In this document: positions 41,387-52,240 of the stretch, one piece after another
Position numbering within the stretch: the stretch's first letter is position 1
Layout: every line of letters begins with the position of its first letter
Assembly (NCBI RefSeq): GCF_016887965.1
Contig: NZ_JAFDVD010000005.1
Coordinates: 62,001 to 126,000 of the forward strand
Length of the DNA: 64,000 bases
Direction: 5' to 3'
From: Phycicoccus sonneratiae
GTDB lineage: Bacteria > Actinomycetota > Actinomycetes > Actinomycetales > Dermatophilaceae
Position numbers and translations under genes: made by a program
The notes under the pieces: generated by a model
Databases searched by the model: none
What the model was told of the DNA's origin: nothing
Seen by the model: the letters and a program-made list of their open reading frames with translations, nothing else

Positions 41387-42115
41387 TCAGCCCAGCTCGG
41401 AGGCGGCGTCGGGGTCGAGGAGCCAGAGGGTGCGCTCCTCGCCGTGGACGTGGGCGGCCGGGGTCTCCTCGAACGGTGAGCCCTCGACCCCACGGCGGAC
41501 GGCGTCGGCCTTGTCGGCACCGGCGACGAGGAACCACACCTCGCGCGAGCGCTCGAGGCACTCGCGGGTGAGCGACACCCGGTCCGGCGGCGGCTTGGGG
41601 GAGTCGTGCACCGCGACGGTGACGGCCCCCGCGGTGCCGGCCGCCGGGTGGTGCGGGAAGAGCGAGGCGATGTGCCCGTCCGGGCCGACCCCGAGGACCA
41701 TGACGTCGAAGCTGCCGCCACCGGAGGACCGCAGCGTCGCGGCGTAGGCCTCGGCGGCCTCCTCGGCGGACGCCGACGCGTCGGGCCCGGGGACGCGGTG
41801 GACCGTCGCCGGGTCGAGGCCCAACGAGGACAGCCCGGCCTCGTCGTTCTGGGTGTCGTTGCGGTCGGGGTCGCCGGCCGGCAGATACCGCTCGTCGCCC
41901 CACCACACGTGGACCCGTGACCAGTCGACGGCCGCGCGCGCCGGCTCGGCGGCGAGCGACCGGACGATCTCCGAGCCCATCGAGCCGCCGGTCATCGACA
42001 CGTGGGCCACCCCGCGCGCGGACACGGCGTCGACGAGCGCGACGACGAGCCGGGCCGCGGCGGCATCCGCGAGGGACTGGCGGGAGGGGTGGACGACGAC
42101 GGTGGACGTGCTCAC
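41387..42115 (-). CDS. pgl: 6-Phosphogluconolactonase
   Basis: 242 residues, DevB/SOL family. Motifs seen: SMTGGSMGSEIVRSL, WWGDERYLPAGDPDRN with the catalytic-site residues, LGVGPDGHIASLFPHHPA and VRRGVEGSPFEETPAAHVH. It opens the lactone made by glucose-6-phosphate dehydrogenase. GTG 42115 overlaps the opcA stop as GTGA, which fits co-production with zwf and opcA. Confidence 0.95.
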   Translation of the reverse strand: MSTSTVVVHPSRQSLADAAAARLVVALVDAVSARGVAHVSMTGGSMGSEIVRSLAAEPARAAVDWSRVHVWWGDERYLPAGDPDRNDTQNDEAGLSSLGLDPATVHRVPGPDASASAEEAAEAYAATLRSSGGGSFDVMVLGVGPDGHIASLFPHHPAAGTAGAVTVAVHDSPKPPPDRVSLTRECLERSREVWFLVAGADKADAVRRGVEGSPFEETPAAHVHGEERTLWLLDPDAASELG

Positions 42116-43248
42116 GATCGACGCTCCTTGACCTCGGCGAGCTTGGTGGCGGCGGCCTTGCGGACGGCCTCGGAGTCGGCGGTGTCGGCGGGCATCGGCA
42201 TCTTGTCGACCATCGCGCTGCTGCCGGCCATCCGGGCCGCCCGGCGCAGCCGCTGGGCGGTGCGCTCGGCCTCGGCGGGCGACGGCGCGGCGCCGTCGCG
42301 GACCGCCTCGCCCGCGGTGCGGCGCGAAGTGCTCACGGCGGCGAAGCCCTTGCGCAGCGCGTCCTCGTACACCTCGTCGGGGTCGAGGCGGCGCAGCTCG
42401 TCGGCGAGGCACTCGGCGTCCGATCGGTGCGGCAGGGCCAGCGTGCGGTCGGGCTGCCCGGGCTGGCGCAGGACCGAGGTGTTGCCGTCGAGCGGCCGCA
42501 CGAGGTCGACGGTGCCGCTGGCCCGCTCGAGGCGGACCGAGATGATGCCCGACCCCGTGCGCGAACGGGCGAGCGACACCGGGCAGCGCAGCCGGGCGGC
42601 CAGCCAGCCGCCGAGCAGCTCGCCGGAGGGGGAGTCCGGGGCCGCGACGACCATCGCCGCGGTGACCGGCTCGTAGGGCGCCTGGTCGAGGGCCGCGGCG
42701 AGCAGGCCGCGCCACAGGGTGACCCGCGACCACGCGAGGTCGGTGTCGCCCGGGGTGTACGCGGACGCCAGCCGCTTGAGCACCGAGCGCGGGGTGCCGG
42801 TGCTGCGGGCGGCGTCGGTGATGCGCCGCTGGGCGATGGCGCCGACCGGGTCGGCCGCGGGGTCCTTGGGGGCCTCGGCCGGCCACCAGGCGACGATGGG
42901 GGAGTCGGCGAGGAGGAGCGGTGTGACGACCGCCCGACCGTGCTTGGCGAGCGGGCCGTAGAGGCGCAGGACGACGACCTCGGAGGCGCCGGCGTCACCG
43001 CCGACCCGGATCTGGCCGTCGAGCCGGGCGGCACCGCGGCGGTTGCCCGCGACGACGACGATGATGCGGCAGGGGTGCTGCCGGCTCGCGTCGTTGGCGA
43101 CCTCGATGGCCTCCTCGGCATCGGCCTCGTCGACGACGACGAGGAGGGTGAGGACGCGGGAGAGGGCCATCGCCCCGGTGTCGGCCCGCAGCTTGACGAG
43201 CCGCTTGGAGACGGCGGCCGTGGACGTGTTCGGCAGGTCGACGATCAC
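42112..43248 (-). CDS. opcA: Glucose-6-phosphate dehydrogenase assembly protein OpcA
   Basis: 378 residues from GTG 43248. The frame also has a GTG at 43260, but OpcA proteins begin MIVDL, and 43248 gives both that start and a GTGA overlap with the zwf stop. Seen: VSKRLVKLRADTGAMALSRVLTLLVV and the DSPIVAWWPAEAP block typical of actinobacterial OpcA. OpcA is needed for active Zwf in actinobacteria and cyanobacteria. It lies between zwf and pgl as expected. Confidence 0.95.
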   Translation of the reverse strand: MIVDLPNTSTAAVSKRLVKLRADTGAMALSRVLTLLVVVDEADAEEAIEVANDASRQHPCRIIVVVAGNRRGAARLDGQIRVGGDAGASEVVVLRLYGPLAKHGRAVVTPLLLADSPIVAWWPAEAPKDPAADPVGAIAQRRITDAARSTGTPRSVLKRLASAYTPGDTDLAWSRVTLWRGLLAAALDQAPYEPVTAAMVVAAPDSPSGELLGGWLAARLRCPVSLARSRTGSGIISVRLERASGTVDLVRPLDGNTSVLRQPGQPDRTLALPHRSDAECLADELRRLDPDEVYEDALRKGFAAVSTSRRTAGEAVRDGAAPSPAEAERTAQRLRRAARMAGSSAMVDKMPMPADTADSEAVRKAAATKLAEVKERRS

Positions 43249-44789
43249 GGAAGCCTCCACTCACGGCCGTCGCGGCGCATCATCTCGTCGGCCGAGTCGG
43301 GGCCCCACCCGCCGGACACGTACTGCTCGGGGGGCTTGCCCTTCTTCTCCCAGAAGCGCTCGATGGGGTCGAGGATCCGCCAGGACAGCTCGACCTCCTC
43401 GTGCCGCGGGAAGAGCGGGGGCTCGCCGAGCAGCATGTCGAGGATGAGCCGTTCGTAGGCCTCGGGCGAGGACTCGGTGAAGGAGCGCCCGTAGCCGAAG
43501 TCCATCGTCACGTCGCGGACCTCCATCTGCGCGCCCGGGACCTTGGCCCCGAACCGCAGCGTGACGCCCTCGTCGGGCTGGACGCGGATGACGACGGCGT
43601 TCTGCCCGAGCTCCTCGGTGGCGGTGCTCTTGAACGGCAGGTGCGGGGCCTGCTTGAAGACGACGGCGATCTCGGTGACCCGCTTGCCGAGCCGCTTGCC
43701 GGTGCGCAGGTAGAACGGCACACCGGCCCAGCGCCGGGTGTCGATGTCGAGGCGCACGGCGGCGTAGGTCTCGGTGCGCGAGCCGTCGGCGACGCCGTCC
43801 TCGTCGAGGTAGCCCACGACCTCCTCGCCGCCCTGCCACCCCGCGGCGTACTGGCCGCGGGCCGTGCCGGCGGCGAGGTCGGCGGGGATGCGGACGGCCG
43901 AGAGGACCTTCTCCTTCTCGAGCCGCAGGCCCTGGGCGTCGAAGGAGACCGGCTCCTCCATCGCGGTGAGCGCGAGCAGCTGGAGGAGGTGGTTCTGGAT
44001 GACGTCGCGGGCGGCCCCGATGCCGTCGTAGTACCCCGCGCGCCCACCGATGCCGATGTCCTCGGCCATCGTGATCTGCACGTGGTCGACGTAGTTGGCG
44101 TTCCACACCGGCTCGAACATCTGGTTCGCGAAGCGCAGCGCGAGGAGGTTCTGCACCGTCTCCTTGCCGAGGTAGTGGTCGATGCGGAACACGCAGTCGG
44201 CCGGGAAGACGTTCTCGACGATCGAGTTCAGCTCGCGCGCGGACGCGAGGTCGCGCCCGAAGGGCTTCTCGATGACCACCCGCCGCCACGACCCGCTCTG
44301 GGGCGTGGACAGGCCGGAGCGCTCGAGCTGCTGGCAGACCGTGGCGAACGACCCCGGCGGGATGGAGAGGTAGAACGCGTGGTTGCCGCCGGTGCCGCGC
44401 TGCTCGTCGAGCTCGGCCACGGTCTCGGCGAGCAGGTCGAAGGCACCGTCGTCGTCGAACGAGCCCGGGACGAACCGGATGCCCTCGGCGAGGGTGCGCC
44501 ACACCTCCTCGCGGAAGGGCGTGCGGGCGCGCTCCTTGACCGCCTCGTAGACGATCTTGCCGAAGTCCTGGTCGGCCCAGTCGCGCCGGGCGAACCCGAC
44601 GAGCGAGAAGCCCGGCGGCAGCAGCCCGCGGTTGGCGAGGTCGTAGATCGCCGGCATGAGCTTCTTGCGGGCGAGGTCGCCGGTGACCCCGAAGAGCACC
44701 ATCGAGCACGGGCCCGCGATGCGGGGGAGCCGCTTGTCGCGCGGGTCCCGCAGCGGGTTCTGGTCGGCGGTGACGCGGGCCGGGCTCAT
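43245..44789 (-). CDS. zwf: Glucose-6-phosphate 1-dehydrogenase
   Basis: 514 residues, full length. The Rossmann start MVLFGVTGDLARKKLMPAIYDL, the RVVIEKPFGRDLASA substrate loop, the RIDHYLGKETVQNLLALRF signature with the catalytic His, and the C-terminal WRILDPIERFWEKKG are present. It makes 6-phosphogluconolactone and reduces NADP+. ATG 44789 overlaps the pgi stop as ATGA. It works with OpcA and Pgl encoded just downstream. Confidence 0.98.
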   Translation of the reverse strand: MSPARVTADQNPLRDPRDKRLPRIAGPCSMVLFGVTGDLARKKLMPAIYDLANRGLLPPGFSLVGFARRDWADQDFGKIVYEAVKERARTPFREEVWRTLAEGIRFVPGSFDDDGAFDLLAETVAELDEQRGTGGNHAFYLSIPPGSFATVCQQLERSGLSTPQSGSWRRVVIEKPFGRDLASARELNSIVENVFPADCVFRIDHYLGKETVQNLLALRFANQMFEPVWNANYVDHVQITMAEDIGIGGRAGYYDGIGAARDVIQNHLLQLLALTAMEEPVSFDAQGLRLEKEKVLSAVRIPADLAAGTARGQYAAGWQGGEEVVGYLDEDGVADGSRTETYAAVRLDIDTRRWAGVPFYLRTGKRLGKRVTEIAVVFKQAPHLPFKSTATEELGQNAVVIRVQPDEGVTLRFGAKVPGAQMEVRDVTMDFGYGRSFTESSPEAYERLILDMLLGEPPLFPRHEEVELSWRILDPIERFWEKKGKPPEQYVSGGWGPDSADEMMRRDGREWRLP

Positions 44790-46405
44790 GCGCCGCCTCG
44801 ACCGAGCAGGGTCCGCACCTGCGCGAGGCCGGCGTTGTGGTCGGTGAGGTGGAGGCGCAGCACGGGCCGGCCGTGGTCGGCGAGCACCTTCGCGTCACCG
44901 GCCGCCTGGGCCGAAATGAACTGGCCGAAGGTGAAGTCGCGACCCGGCACGGCGAGGTCCTCGGCCGGTGCCGTCGTCACCTGCACGTACACCCCGGTGG
45001 CCGGACCGCCCTTGTGGTACTGGCCAGTCGAGTGCAGGAACCGCGGGCCCCAGCCGAAGGTGACCGGCCGGCCGGTGCGCTCGAAGAGGTCGCGGGCGAC
45101 GTTCTCGAGGTCGGCGTCGGCCTCGCGGTCGAGGTAGGCCATCACCGCGACGTACCCGTGCTCGGGGTCGAGCCGGGCGAGGAGGTCGTCGAGCGCGGTG
45201 TCGAGGGTGGCGGTGCCGGTGAGCCACTCGCCACCGAGCGCCCGCACCTCGACCGCACCGTCGGTGAAGGCCGGCTCGTCGCCCGCGCCGATGCCGGCGT
45301 CGAGCAGCTCGCGGGCCGCGGCCTTGGCGCTCTCGACGTCGGGCTGGTCGAACGGGTTGATGCCGAGGAGCCGGCCGGCGACCGCCGTGGCGGCCTCCCA
45401 GAGGAGCAGCTGCGCCCCGAGCGCGCCGGCGACGGTGACGACGGAGTCGCCGCGAGCGCCCGCGTCGTCGTCGGCGTCGGTGGCCACGAGCCGGACGACG
45501 GTGCCGTCGGCGTAGAGGTGCGCCGGCTCGGAGCCGATCGCGACGACCGGCAGGATGCCGGTGCCCTCCTTGCCGGTCGACTCGGCGATGAGCTGCTCGG
45601 CCCACGCCGGGAACCCGACGTTCTCGGTGCCGGCGTCGACGAGCACGAGCTTGTCGCGCAACGGGTCCGTGCCCGCCATCGCCGCGCCGAGGCGCAGCGC
45701 GGGGTTGGCCTCGTCGTCGGCGGCGAGCAGGTCGGCGACCGCCTCGGCGTCGTCGAGCAGCGCCTCGATGTCGGCGCCGGCCAGCCCGCTGGGGACCAGC
45801 CCGAAGGCCGTGAGGGCCGAGTAGCGGCCGCCCACGGCGGGGTCCGCGTTGACGACCCGGAAGCCGGCCCCGCGCGCCTGCTCGTCGAGCGGGCTGCCGG
45901 GGTCGGTGACGACGACCATCCGCGACGTCGGGTCGAGGCCCGCGTCACGGAAGGCCCGCTCGAAGGCACGCCGCTGGCTGTCGGTCTCGACGGTGGAGCC
46001 CGACTTGCTCGACACGACGACGACCGTGCGGTCGAGGTTGGTGAGCGCACCGCGGACGACGTCGGGGTCGGAGGAGTCGAGGACGACGATCGGCACGCCG
46101 GCCGTCGCGCAGATGACCTCCGGGGCGAGCGAGGAGCCACCCATCCCGCAGAGGACGACGCGGTCGTAGCCGGTCTCCTCCAGCTCGCTGCGCAGCGCGG
46201 CGACCTCGCCGACGAGCGGGCGCGAGCTGCGGGGGAGACCGGTCCAGGAGAGGCGCTTGGACGCCTCGTCCTCGGCGGCCTCGCCCCACAGGGTGTGGTC
46301 CTGCGCGAAGAGCCGGCTCGCGACGCGGTCGGCGACGAGGGTCGGCACGTGCGTGGCGACGGCCTCGGCCGCCGCCCCGGTGGCGGAGACGTCGAGGGTG
46401 CTCAC
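44786..46405 (-). CDS. pgi: Glucose-6-phosphate isomerase
   Basis: 539 residues. SIS-fold blocks seen: [31 protein letters not shown] (the sugar-phosphate loop), [19 protein letters not shown] and the C-terminal [14 protein letters not shown]. It belongs to the divergent isomerase type found inside actinobacterial pentose-phosphate operons, often fused to or near transaldolase. It interconverts glucose-6- and fructose-6-phosphate. GTG 46405 overlaps the tal stop, and its own stop overlaps zwf. Confidence 0.93.
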   Translation of the reverse strand: MSTLDVSATGAAAEAVATHVPTLVADRVASRLFAQDHTLWGEAAEDEASKRLSWTGLPRSSRPLVGEVAALRSELEETGYDRVVLCGMGGSSLAPEVICATAGVPIVVLDSSDPDVVRGALTNLDRTVVVVSSKSGSTVETDSQRRAFERAFRDAGLDPTSRMVVVTDPGSPLDEQARGAGFRVVNADPAVGGRYSALTAFGLVPSGLAGADIEALLDDAEAVADLLAADDEANPALRLGAAMAGTDPLRDKLVLVDAGTENVGFPAWAEQLIAESTGKEGTGILPVVAIGSEPAHLYADGTVVRLVATDADDDAGARGDSVVTVAGALGAQLLLWEAATAVAGRLLGINPFDQPDVESAKAAARELLDAGIGAGDEPAFTDGAVEVRALGGEWLTGTATLDTALDDLLARLDPEHGYVAVMAYLDREADADLENVARDLFERTGRPVTFGWGPRFLHSTGQYHKGGPATGVYVQVTTAPAEDLAVPGRDFTFGQFISAQAAGDAKVLADHGRPVLRLHLTDHNAGLAQVRTLLGRGGA

Positions 46406-47517
46406 GCCGAGGCCTTCTCCAGCTCGCGCGTCACGCCCTCGAGGAGCTCGCCCCAGCTCTTCTCGAACTTGTCGACGCCCTCGCGCTCGAGGAGGTCGAC
46501 GACCTCGGAGTACGAGATCCCGAGCCGCTCGAGGGTGTCGAGGACCTCGGCGGCGTCGTCGTAGTGGCCGGTGACGGTGTCGCCGGTGACCTCGCCGTGG
46601 TCGGCGGTGGCGTCGAGGGTCTTCTCCGGCATGGTGTTGACCGTGCCGGGGGCCACGAGCTCGGTGACGTACATCGTGTCCGGGTAGTCGGGGTCCTTGA
46701 CGCCGGTGGAGGCCCAGAGCGGCCGCTGCCGGTGCGCGCCGGCCGCCTCGAGGGAGGCCCAGCGCGGGGTCGAGAAGACCTCCTCGTAGGCCTGGTAGGC
46801 CAGCCGGGCGTTGGCGATGCCGGCCTTGCCGCGCAGGGCCTTCGCCTCGTCCGTGCCGATGGCGTCGAGCCGCTTGTCGACCTCGGAGTCGACGCGCGAG
46901 ACGAAGAACGATGCGACGGAACGGATCTGCGAGAGGTCCTTGCCGTTCTCGCGGGCCTGCTCGAGGCCGGTGAGGAAGGCGTTCATCACCGCGCGGTACC
47001 GGTCGAGGCTGAAGATCAGCGTGACGTTGACCGAGATCCCCTCGGCGAGGACCTGGCTGATCGCCGGGAGCCCCTCGACCGTGGCGGGGATCTTGATGAA
47101 GACGTTCGGCTGGTCGACCTCGGCCGCGAGGGCCTTGGCCTCCTCGACCGTCTTCGCGGTGTCGTGCGCCGAGCGGGGGTCGACCTCGATGGAGACCCGG
47201 CCGTCCTCGCCGTCGGTCGCCTCGAAGACCGGCTTCATGACCTCGCAGGCGTCGTGGACGTCGCGGGTGGTCAGGGCGAAGACGGCCTCGTCGACGCTTT
47301 TGCCAGCGCGCGAGAGCTCCTCGACCTGCTCGTCGTAGGCGTGCCCCTCGGACAGGGCGGCCTGGAAGATCGACGGGTTGGTCGTGACGCCCACGACCCC
47401 GCGCTCGTCGATGAGCTGCTGGAGGTTGCCGGAGGATATCCGGTCGCGGGAGAGGTCGTCGAGCCAGACCGAGACGCCGTTCGCGGCGAGGTCCTGGAGG
47501 GGCTGGGGTGCGGTCAT
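46402..47517 (-). CDS. tal: Transaldolase
   Basis: 371 residues. Seen: [53 protein letters not shown] and [21 protein letters not shown], and the late [18 protein letters not shown] block typical of actinobacterial transaldolases. The catalytic Lys is probably the one in NVFIKIPAT or ASTGVKDP; I cannot decide without an alignment. The enzyme moves a three-carbon unit in the non-oxidative pentose-phosphate pathway. It starts 7 bp downstream of tkt. Confidence 0.96.
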   Translation of the reverse strand: MTAPQPLQDLAANGVSVWLDDLSRDRISSGNLQQLIDERGVVGVTTNPSIFQAALSEGHAYDEQVEELSRAGKSVDEAVFALTTRDVHDACEVMKPVFEATDGEDGRVSIEVDPRSAHDTAKTVEEAKALAAEVDQPNVFIKIPATVEGLPAISQVLAEGISVNVTLIFSLDRYRAVMNAFLTGLEQARENGKDLSQIRSVASFFVSRVDSEVDKRLDAIGTDEAKALRGKAGIANARLAYQAYEEVFSTPRWASLEAAGAHRQRPLWASTGVKDPDYPDTMYVTELVAPGTVNTMPEKTLDATADHGEVTGDTVTGHYDDAAEVLDTLERLGISYSEVVDLLEREGVDKFEKSWGELLEGVTRELEKASA

Positions 47518-47524
47518 GCGGGTC

Positions 47525-49819
47525 TCACTTCCTCGCCGAGGCCGCGCTCTTGCGGCTCGGCGGCTCGGGGGTTCCCACGTCGGTGCCCTCGTCCTTGCGG
47601 GCGCGCGGCGCGGTGTCGTTCACCGCAGGGACACCGGCGGCGGACCGGGCGGCCTTGAGCGAGTCCTTGGCCGCCTTGGCGACGGCCTCGGGCGTGAACC
47701 CGAACTCGCGGAACAGCCGGGCGCCGTCGGCGGAGGCCCCGAAGTGCTCGAGGCTGACGCACCGGCCGGCGTCCCCGACGAGGTCGTGCCACCCCATGGC
47801 GACACCCGCCTCGACGCTGACGCGGGCCCGGACCTCGGGGGGCAGGACCTTGTTCTGGTAGGAGCGCGGCTGCTCCTCGAACCATTCCCGGCACGGCATC
47901 GAGACGACGCGGGTGCGGGTGCCCGCCTTCTCGAGCCGCTCGCGCGCGGCGAGGGCGAGCCCGACCTCCGAGCCCGTCGCGACGAGGACGACCTCGGGGG
48001 CCTCGTCGCCGTTCGTGCCACCGTCGACGAGGACGTAAGCGCCCTTGCGGACGCCCGAGGCCTTGGCGTGGGTCTTCCGGTCGATGGTCGGGAGCGCCTG
48101 GCGCGAGAGGGCGAGGCCGGCGGGCCGACCGCGGCGGAGCACCTCGGCCCAGGCCTCGGCCGTCTCGTTCGCGTCGGCCGGGCGGACGACGGCCAGGCCG
48201 GGGATGGCCCGCAGCGAGGCGAGGTGCTCGACCGGCTGGTGGGTCGGGCCGTCCTCACCGAGGCCGATGGAGTCGTGGGTCCAGACGAAGGTGACCGGCA
48301 GCTCCTGGATCGCGGCGAGCCGGACGGCCGGGCGCATGTAGTCGGAGAAGACGAGGAAGGTGCCGCCGTAGGGACGGGTGAGGCCCTCGAGCGCGATCCC
48401 GTTGAGGATCATGCCCATCGCGTTCTCGCGGATGCCGAAGTGCAGGGTGCGGCCGTAGGGGCCGCCCTTCCACTCGGCGGTCTGCTTGCCGGTGGGGATG
48501 AACGACGCCTGGCCCGCCATCGTCGTGTTGTTCGACTCGGCGAGGTCGGCCGAGCCGCCCCACAGCTCGGGGAGGACGTCGGCGAGCGCGCCGAGGACCT
48601 TGCCGGAGGCGGCGCGGGTGGCGATGCCCTTCTCGTCGGCCTCGAACACGGGCAGCGCCTTGGCGAAGTCCTTCGGCAGCTCGGCGGCGGCGAGCCGGTC
48701 GAGCAGCGCGGCGCGCTCGGGGTTGGCCCTGCGCCACGCCTTGTAGCCCTTGTCCCACTCGCGGTGGGCGGCCTTGCCGCGCTTCTTGACCTCGCGGGTG
48801 TGGGTGATGACCGCCCGGTCGACCTCGAAGGTCTTCTTCGGGTCGAAGCCGAGGACCTTCTTGGTCGCCGCGACCTCGTCCTCGCCGAGGGCCGAGCCGT
48901 GCGACTTGCCCGTGCCGCGGGCCGAGGGGGCCGGCCAGGCGATGACGGTGTGCAGGCGGATGAGGGTGGGACGCTTGCCGACCCGGCGGCTCTTCTCGAG
49001 CGCCGAGAGCAGGGCGTCGACGTCCTCGGTGTAGTCGGCGTCGCCGGCGGGGTCGCTCGAGCGGCGCCAGTCGACGTCGACGACGTCCCAGCCGTAGGCC
49101 TCGTAGCGCTTCGCGACGTCCTCGGAGAACGAGATGTCGGTGTCGTCCTCGATGGAGATCTGGTTGGCGTCGTAGACGACCGTGAGGTTGCCGAGCTCCT
49201 GGTGGCCGGCGAGCGAGCAGGCCTCGGAGGCAACGCCTTCCATGAGGTCGCCGTCGGAGGCGAGGACCCACACGTGGTGGTCGAACGGGCTCTGGCCGGC
49301 CTTGGTCTCGGGGTCCAGCAGCCCGCGCTGGCGGCGCTGGGCCATCGCCATGCCGACGGCCGAGGCCAGGCCGGAGCCGAGCGGGCCGGTGGTGATCTCG
49401 ACGCCGTCGGTGTGGTGCACCTCGGGGTGGCCCGGGGTCAGCGAGCCCCACGTGCGCAGGCTCCTGAGGTCGGACAGCTCGAGGCCGTAGCCGGAGAGGT
49501 AGAGCTGGATGTACTGGGTGAGCGAGGAGTGCCCGCAGGACAGGACGAACCGGTCGCGGCCGAGCCACGTGGGGTCGGACGGGTCGTGGCGCATCACCTG
49601 CTGGAAGAGCAGGTAGGCGACGGGGGCGAGGCTCATCGCGGTGCCGGGGTGGCCGTTCCCGGTCTTCTGCACGGCGTCGGCGGCGAGGACACGCACGGTG
49701 TCGACGGCGCGGATGTCGACGTCGCTCCACTTCGCCTTCTTCGCGACCGGCCGGGAGAGCTCGGGGGAGCGGCCGGCCAGCAGCGAGGTGGAGCGCTTGC
49801 GGGTGGTGGTGGTGGTCAA
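47525..49819 (-). CDS. tkt: Transketolase
   Basis: 764 residues from TTG 49819, with GAGAGG 6 nt upstream as ribosome-binding site. Seen: [33 protein letters not shown], the thiamine-pyrophosphate motif [19 protein letters not shown]...[19 protein letters not shown], and [20 protein letters not shown]. The enzyme shifts two-carbon units between sugar phosphates. It is longer than the usual 660-700 residues because of a Thr/Arg/Lys start (five ACC codons in a row) and a basic tail of about 40 residues ending RKSAASARK. It heads the operon tkt-tal-pgi-zwf-opcA-pgl. Confidence 0.97.
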   Translation of the reverse strand: MTTTTTRKRSTSLLAGRSPELSRPVAKKAKWSDVDIRAVDTVRVLAADAVQKTGNGHPGTAMSLAPVAYLLFQQVMRHDPSDPTWLGRDRFVLSCGHSSLTQYIQLYLSGYGLELSDLRSLRTWGSLTPGHPEVHHTDGVEITTGPLGSGLASAVGMAMAQRRQRGLLDPETKAGQSPFDHHVWVLASDGDLMEGVASEACSLAGHQELGNLTVVYDANQISIEDDTDISFSEDVAKRYEAYGWDVVDVDWRRSSDPAGDADYTEDVDALLSALEKSRRVGKRPTLIRLHTVIAWPAPSARGTGKSHGSALGEDEVAATKKVLGFDPKKTFEVDRAVITHTREVKKRGKAAHREWDKGYKAWRRANPERAALLDRLAAAELPKDFAKALPVFEADEKGIATRAASGKVLGALADVLPELWGGSADLAESNNTTMAGQASFIPTGKQTAEWKGGPYGRTLHFGIRENAMGMILNGIALEGLTRPYGGTFLVFSDYMRPAVRLAAIQELPVTFVWTHDSIGLGEDGPTHQPVEHLASLRAIPGLAVVRPADANETAEAWAEVLRRGRPAGLALSRQALPTIDRKTHAKASGVRKGAYVLVDGGTNGDEAPEVVLVATGSEVGLALAARERLEKAGTRTRVVSMPCREWFEEQPRSYQNKVLPPEVRARVSVEAGVAMGWHDLVGDAGRCVSLEHFGASADGARLFREFGFTPEAVAKAAKDSLKAARSAAGVPAVNDTAPRARKDEGTDVGTPEPPSRKSAASARK

Positions 49820-49895
49820 GGGAAACCTCTCTCACGGGGACGAACTCGGTCGGAACCACCGGCGGTGAGGGCGCCGTGTGACGCTGGTCCTCCCC

Positions 49896-49901
49896 ACCCT
49901 A
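49896..49901 (-). promoter_or_regulatory. Candidate -10 of the pentose-phosphate operon
   Basis: TAGGGT on the minus strand, about 76 nt before the tkt TTG; a leader of roughly 70 nt would follow. No -35 recognised. Confidence 0.4.
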
Positions 49902-49956
49902 GTGCCGGACCGGACCCCCGGTGCGGGGCGGTCTTCGGGTCTTGCGCGGGGGCGGT

Positions 49957-49962
49957 TAGAAT
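49957..49962 (+). promoter_or_regulatory. Candidate -10 of ctaB
   Basis: TAGAAT, 36 nt before GTG 49999, with a GAAGGA ribosome-binding site at 49989-49994. It diverges from the tkt promoter. Confidence 0.45.
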
Positions 49963-49998
49963 CGCGGCGCACCGTTCCGGCCGACCGCGAAGGACGAC

Positions 49999-50943
49999 GT
50001 GGCCACCTCCCCCCTGACTGCCGCATCGGCGCCCGTCGCCGCCCGCGGCCGCAGGCGCCGGGTCGCCGCGTTCGTGGCGCTCACCAAGCCGCGCATCATC
50101 GAGCTGCTCCTCGTGACCACGGTGCCGGTGATGTTCCTCGCCGAGCGCGGGGTGCCCTCCCTGTGGCTGGTGCTCGCCACCCTCGTCGGGGGCATCCTGA
50201 GCGCCGGCGCGGCCAACACGTTCAACTCCGTGTACGACCGCGACATCGACCGGCTGATGCACCGCACCAGCTCGCGGCCGATGGTCACCGGCGAGGTCAC
50301 CGTCACCGAGGCGATGGTCTTCGGCGGCGTCCTCACCGTCGCCTCCACCGTGTGGTTCGCCCTCGTCGTCAACGTCCTCTCCGCCGTGCTCTCGGTGCTG
50401 GCCATCGCGCTCTACGCGGTCGGCTACACGGTGCTGCTCAAGCGGCGCACGTCGCAGAACATCGTCTGGGGCGGGGTCGCCGGCTGCATGCCCACCCTCA
50501 TCGGGTGGTCGGCGGTCACCGGCACGGTCGGCTGGCCGGCGCTCGTCCTCTTCCTCGTGATCTTCTTCTGGACTCCACCGCACTACTGGCCGCTCTCGAT
50601 GGCCTTCCGCGAGGACTACGCGACGGCCGAGGTGCCGATGCTCCCCGTCGAGCGCGGCCCGGTCGCCGTCGGCCGGCAGGTCGTCGCGTACTCGTGGGTC
50701 ATGGTCGCGACCTCGCTGGCGCTCGTGCCCGTGGCCTCGATGGGCTGGGTCTACACGGTGACGGCCGTCGTCGCGGGCGCCCTCTTCGTCGCCGAGGCGC
50801 ACCGGCTGCTGGCCGCTGCCCGGCGCGGGCTCACCGGCACGGCGCTCAAGCCGATGCGCCTCTTCCACTACTCGATCACGTACGTGACGCTGGTCTTCCT
50901 CGCGGTGGCGGTCGACCCGCTGCTGCACCTGGCCCTGCGCTGA
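49999..50943 (+). CDS. ctaB: Protoheme IX farnesyltransferase (heme O synthase)
   Basis: 314 residues, about nine membrane helices of the UbiA prenyltransferase fold. The first Asp-rich motif [22 protein letters not shown] and the family-specific [19 protein letters not shown] are present. It adds a farnesyl group to heme b to give heme o for cytochrome oxidase. ctaA, the next step, lies 5 kb away on the other strand. GTG 49999 with GAAGGA is chosen. Confidence 0.97.
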   Translation: MATSPLTAASAPVAARGRRRRVAAFVALTKPRIIELLLVTTVPVMFLAERGVPSLWLVLATLVGGILSAGAANTFNSVYDRDIDRLMHRTSSRPMVTGEVTVTEAMVFGGVLTVASTVWFALVVNVLSAVLSVLAIALYAVGYTVLLKRRTSQNIVWGGVAGCMPTLIGWSAVTGTVGWPALVLFLVIFFWTPPHYWPLSMAFREDYATAEVPMLPVERGPVAVGRQVVAYSWVMVATSLALVPVASMGWVYTVTAVVAGALFVAEAHRLLAAARRGLTGTALKPMRLFHYSITYVTLVFLAVAVDPLLHLALR

Positions 50944-50959
50944 CGGCGGGCCGCGGCCC

Positions 50960-52240
50960 TCATCCCTCGACGAGCCGCCCAGCGGGCAGGTCGCGGCCCC
51001 GGCGGTAGGGGCCGACGTACGGCGACAGCGACACCACGGCGTGCAGCGCCGTCATGACGAGGATGGTCGGCTGCACTCCGAGGCCGGTCCCCAGCCACCC
51101 GGCGGCCAGGCCGGCGAGCGGCATCGTCCCGAAGTTGAGCACCGACGAGGCCGACATCGTCCGGCCAAGCAGGTGGGCCGGCGTGTAGCGCTGCCGGAAC
51201 GCCGAGCGGACGACGTTGGCCCCGACGACCCCCACGCCGACGAGCGCGACGCCCAGCGGGACGAGGGCCACGCGGGCACCCGGCCCGGCGAGGGGCACGA
51301 GCAGGGCGGTCGGACCGCCGAGCACCTGCAGCCACCGCATCGCGCGGGCCGTGCCGACCCGCCGCGCCAGCGGCGACGCCACGGCCGCCCCGACGAGACC
51401 GCCGACGCTGCCCGCCGACACGAGGAGGCCGACCGTGGCCGGCGCGACGTCGAGGTCGCGGACGAGGAAGAGCACGAGCAGCGCCCCGTAGCCGGTGAGC
51501 GCGAAGTTCGAGGCGGCGCCCTGGAGCGAGAAGAACCGGAGGAACGGGTCGCGGCGGACGATGCGCACCCCGTCGGCGATCTCGTCGCGCAGCCGCCCCC
51601 GGGCGGGACGCTCCGGCGCCGGCCGCAGCGTCCGCGGGTCGATGCGCCACAGGCAGGCCGCCGAGACGAGGAAGCTCACGACGTCGGCGACGACGGCGAG
51701 GGCGGCCCCGACGAGCTGGACGAGCAGGCCGCCGACCCCCGGCCCGGCGACCTGCATCGCCGACTCCGTGCCGTAGAGGCGCCCGTTGGCGGTGTCGAGG
51801 TCCTCCTCGCGGACGACCCGGGGGACGAAGGCGCCGTAGGCGGTCCGGAAGAAGACCGAGCAGGCCCCGCTGAGCAGGGCGGCGGCGAGCAGGTGGGGCA
51901 GGCCGAGCACCCCGAGGAGGAACGCCGCGGGGACCGACCCGACGGCCAGGGCCGCGACGAGGTCGGCGACGACCATGACCCGGCGCGGGTCGAGGCGGTC
52001 GACCCACGCGCCGGCCGGCAGCCCGACGACGAGCCAGGGCAGCCAGGCCGCCGCGGTGAGCAGGCCCATCCAGCCGGCGCCCGCGCCGAACTCGGTGACC
52101 GCGAGCAGGGGCACGACGACGGTGGTCGTCATGGCCCCGAGGACGCTGACGCCCTCGCCGAGCCACAGCAGGGCGAAGGACCCGTTGCGGCGCAGGGGAG
52201 CCGGGCCGGGGGTGGTCGTGGGCGACGAGGTGGTGCTCAC
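50960..52240 (-). CDS. MFS transporter (drug-efflux type)
   Basis: 426 residues with twelve expected membrane helices. Family blocks: LWLGEGVSVLGAMTTTVVVPLLAV (helix 1), GAWVDRLDPRRVMVVADL (loop 2-3 motif A type) and a later VGLLVSAGSVGGLVGAAVASPLARR. The layout matches the MFS_3/enterobactin-exporter-like group of drug efflux pumps. GTG 52240 overlaps the stop of the ArsR-type regulator, so the exporter is controlled by it. Substrate unknown. Confidence 0.87.
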   Translation of the reverse strand: MSTTSSPTTTPGPAPLRRNGSFALLWLGEGVSVLGAMTTTVVVPLLAVTEFGAGAGWMGLLTAAAWLPWLVVGLPAGAWVDRLDPRRVMVVADLVAALAVGSVPAAFLLGVLGLPHLLAAALLSGACSVFFRTAYGAFVPRVVREEDLDTANGRLYGTESAMQVAGPGVGGLLVQLVGAALAVVADVVSFLVSAACLWRIDPRTLRPAPERPARGRLRDEIADGVRIVRRDPFLRFFSLQGAASNFALTGYGALLVLFLVRDLDVAPATVGLLVSAGSVGGLVGAAVASPLARRVGTARAMRWLQVLGGPTALLVPLAGPGARVALVPLGVALVGVGVVGANVVRSAFRQRYTPAHLLGRTMSASSVLNFGTMPLAGLAAGWLGTGLGVQPTILVMTALHAVVSLSPYVGPYRRGRDLPAGRLVEG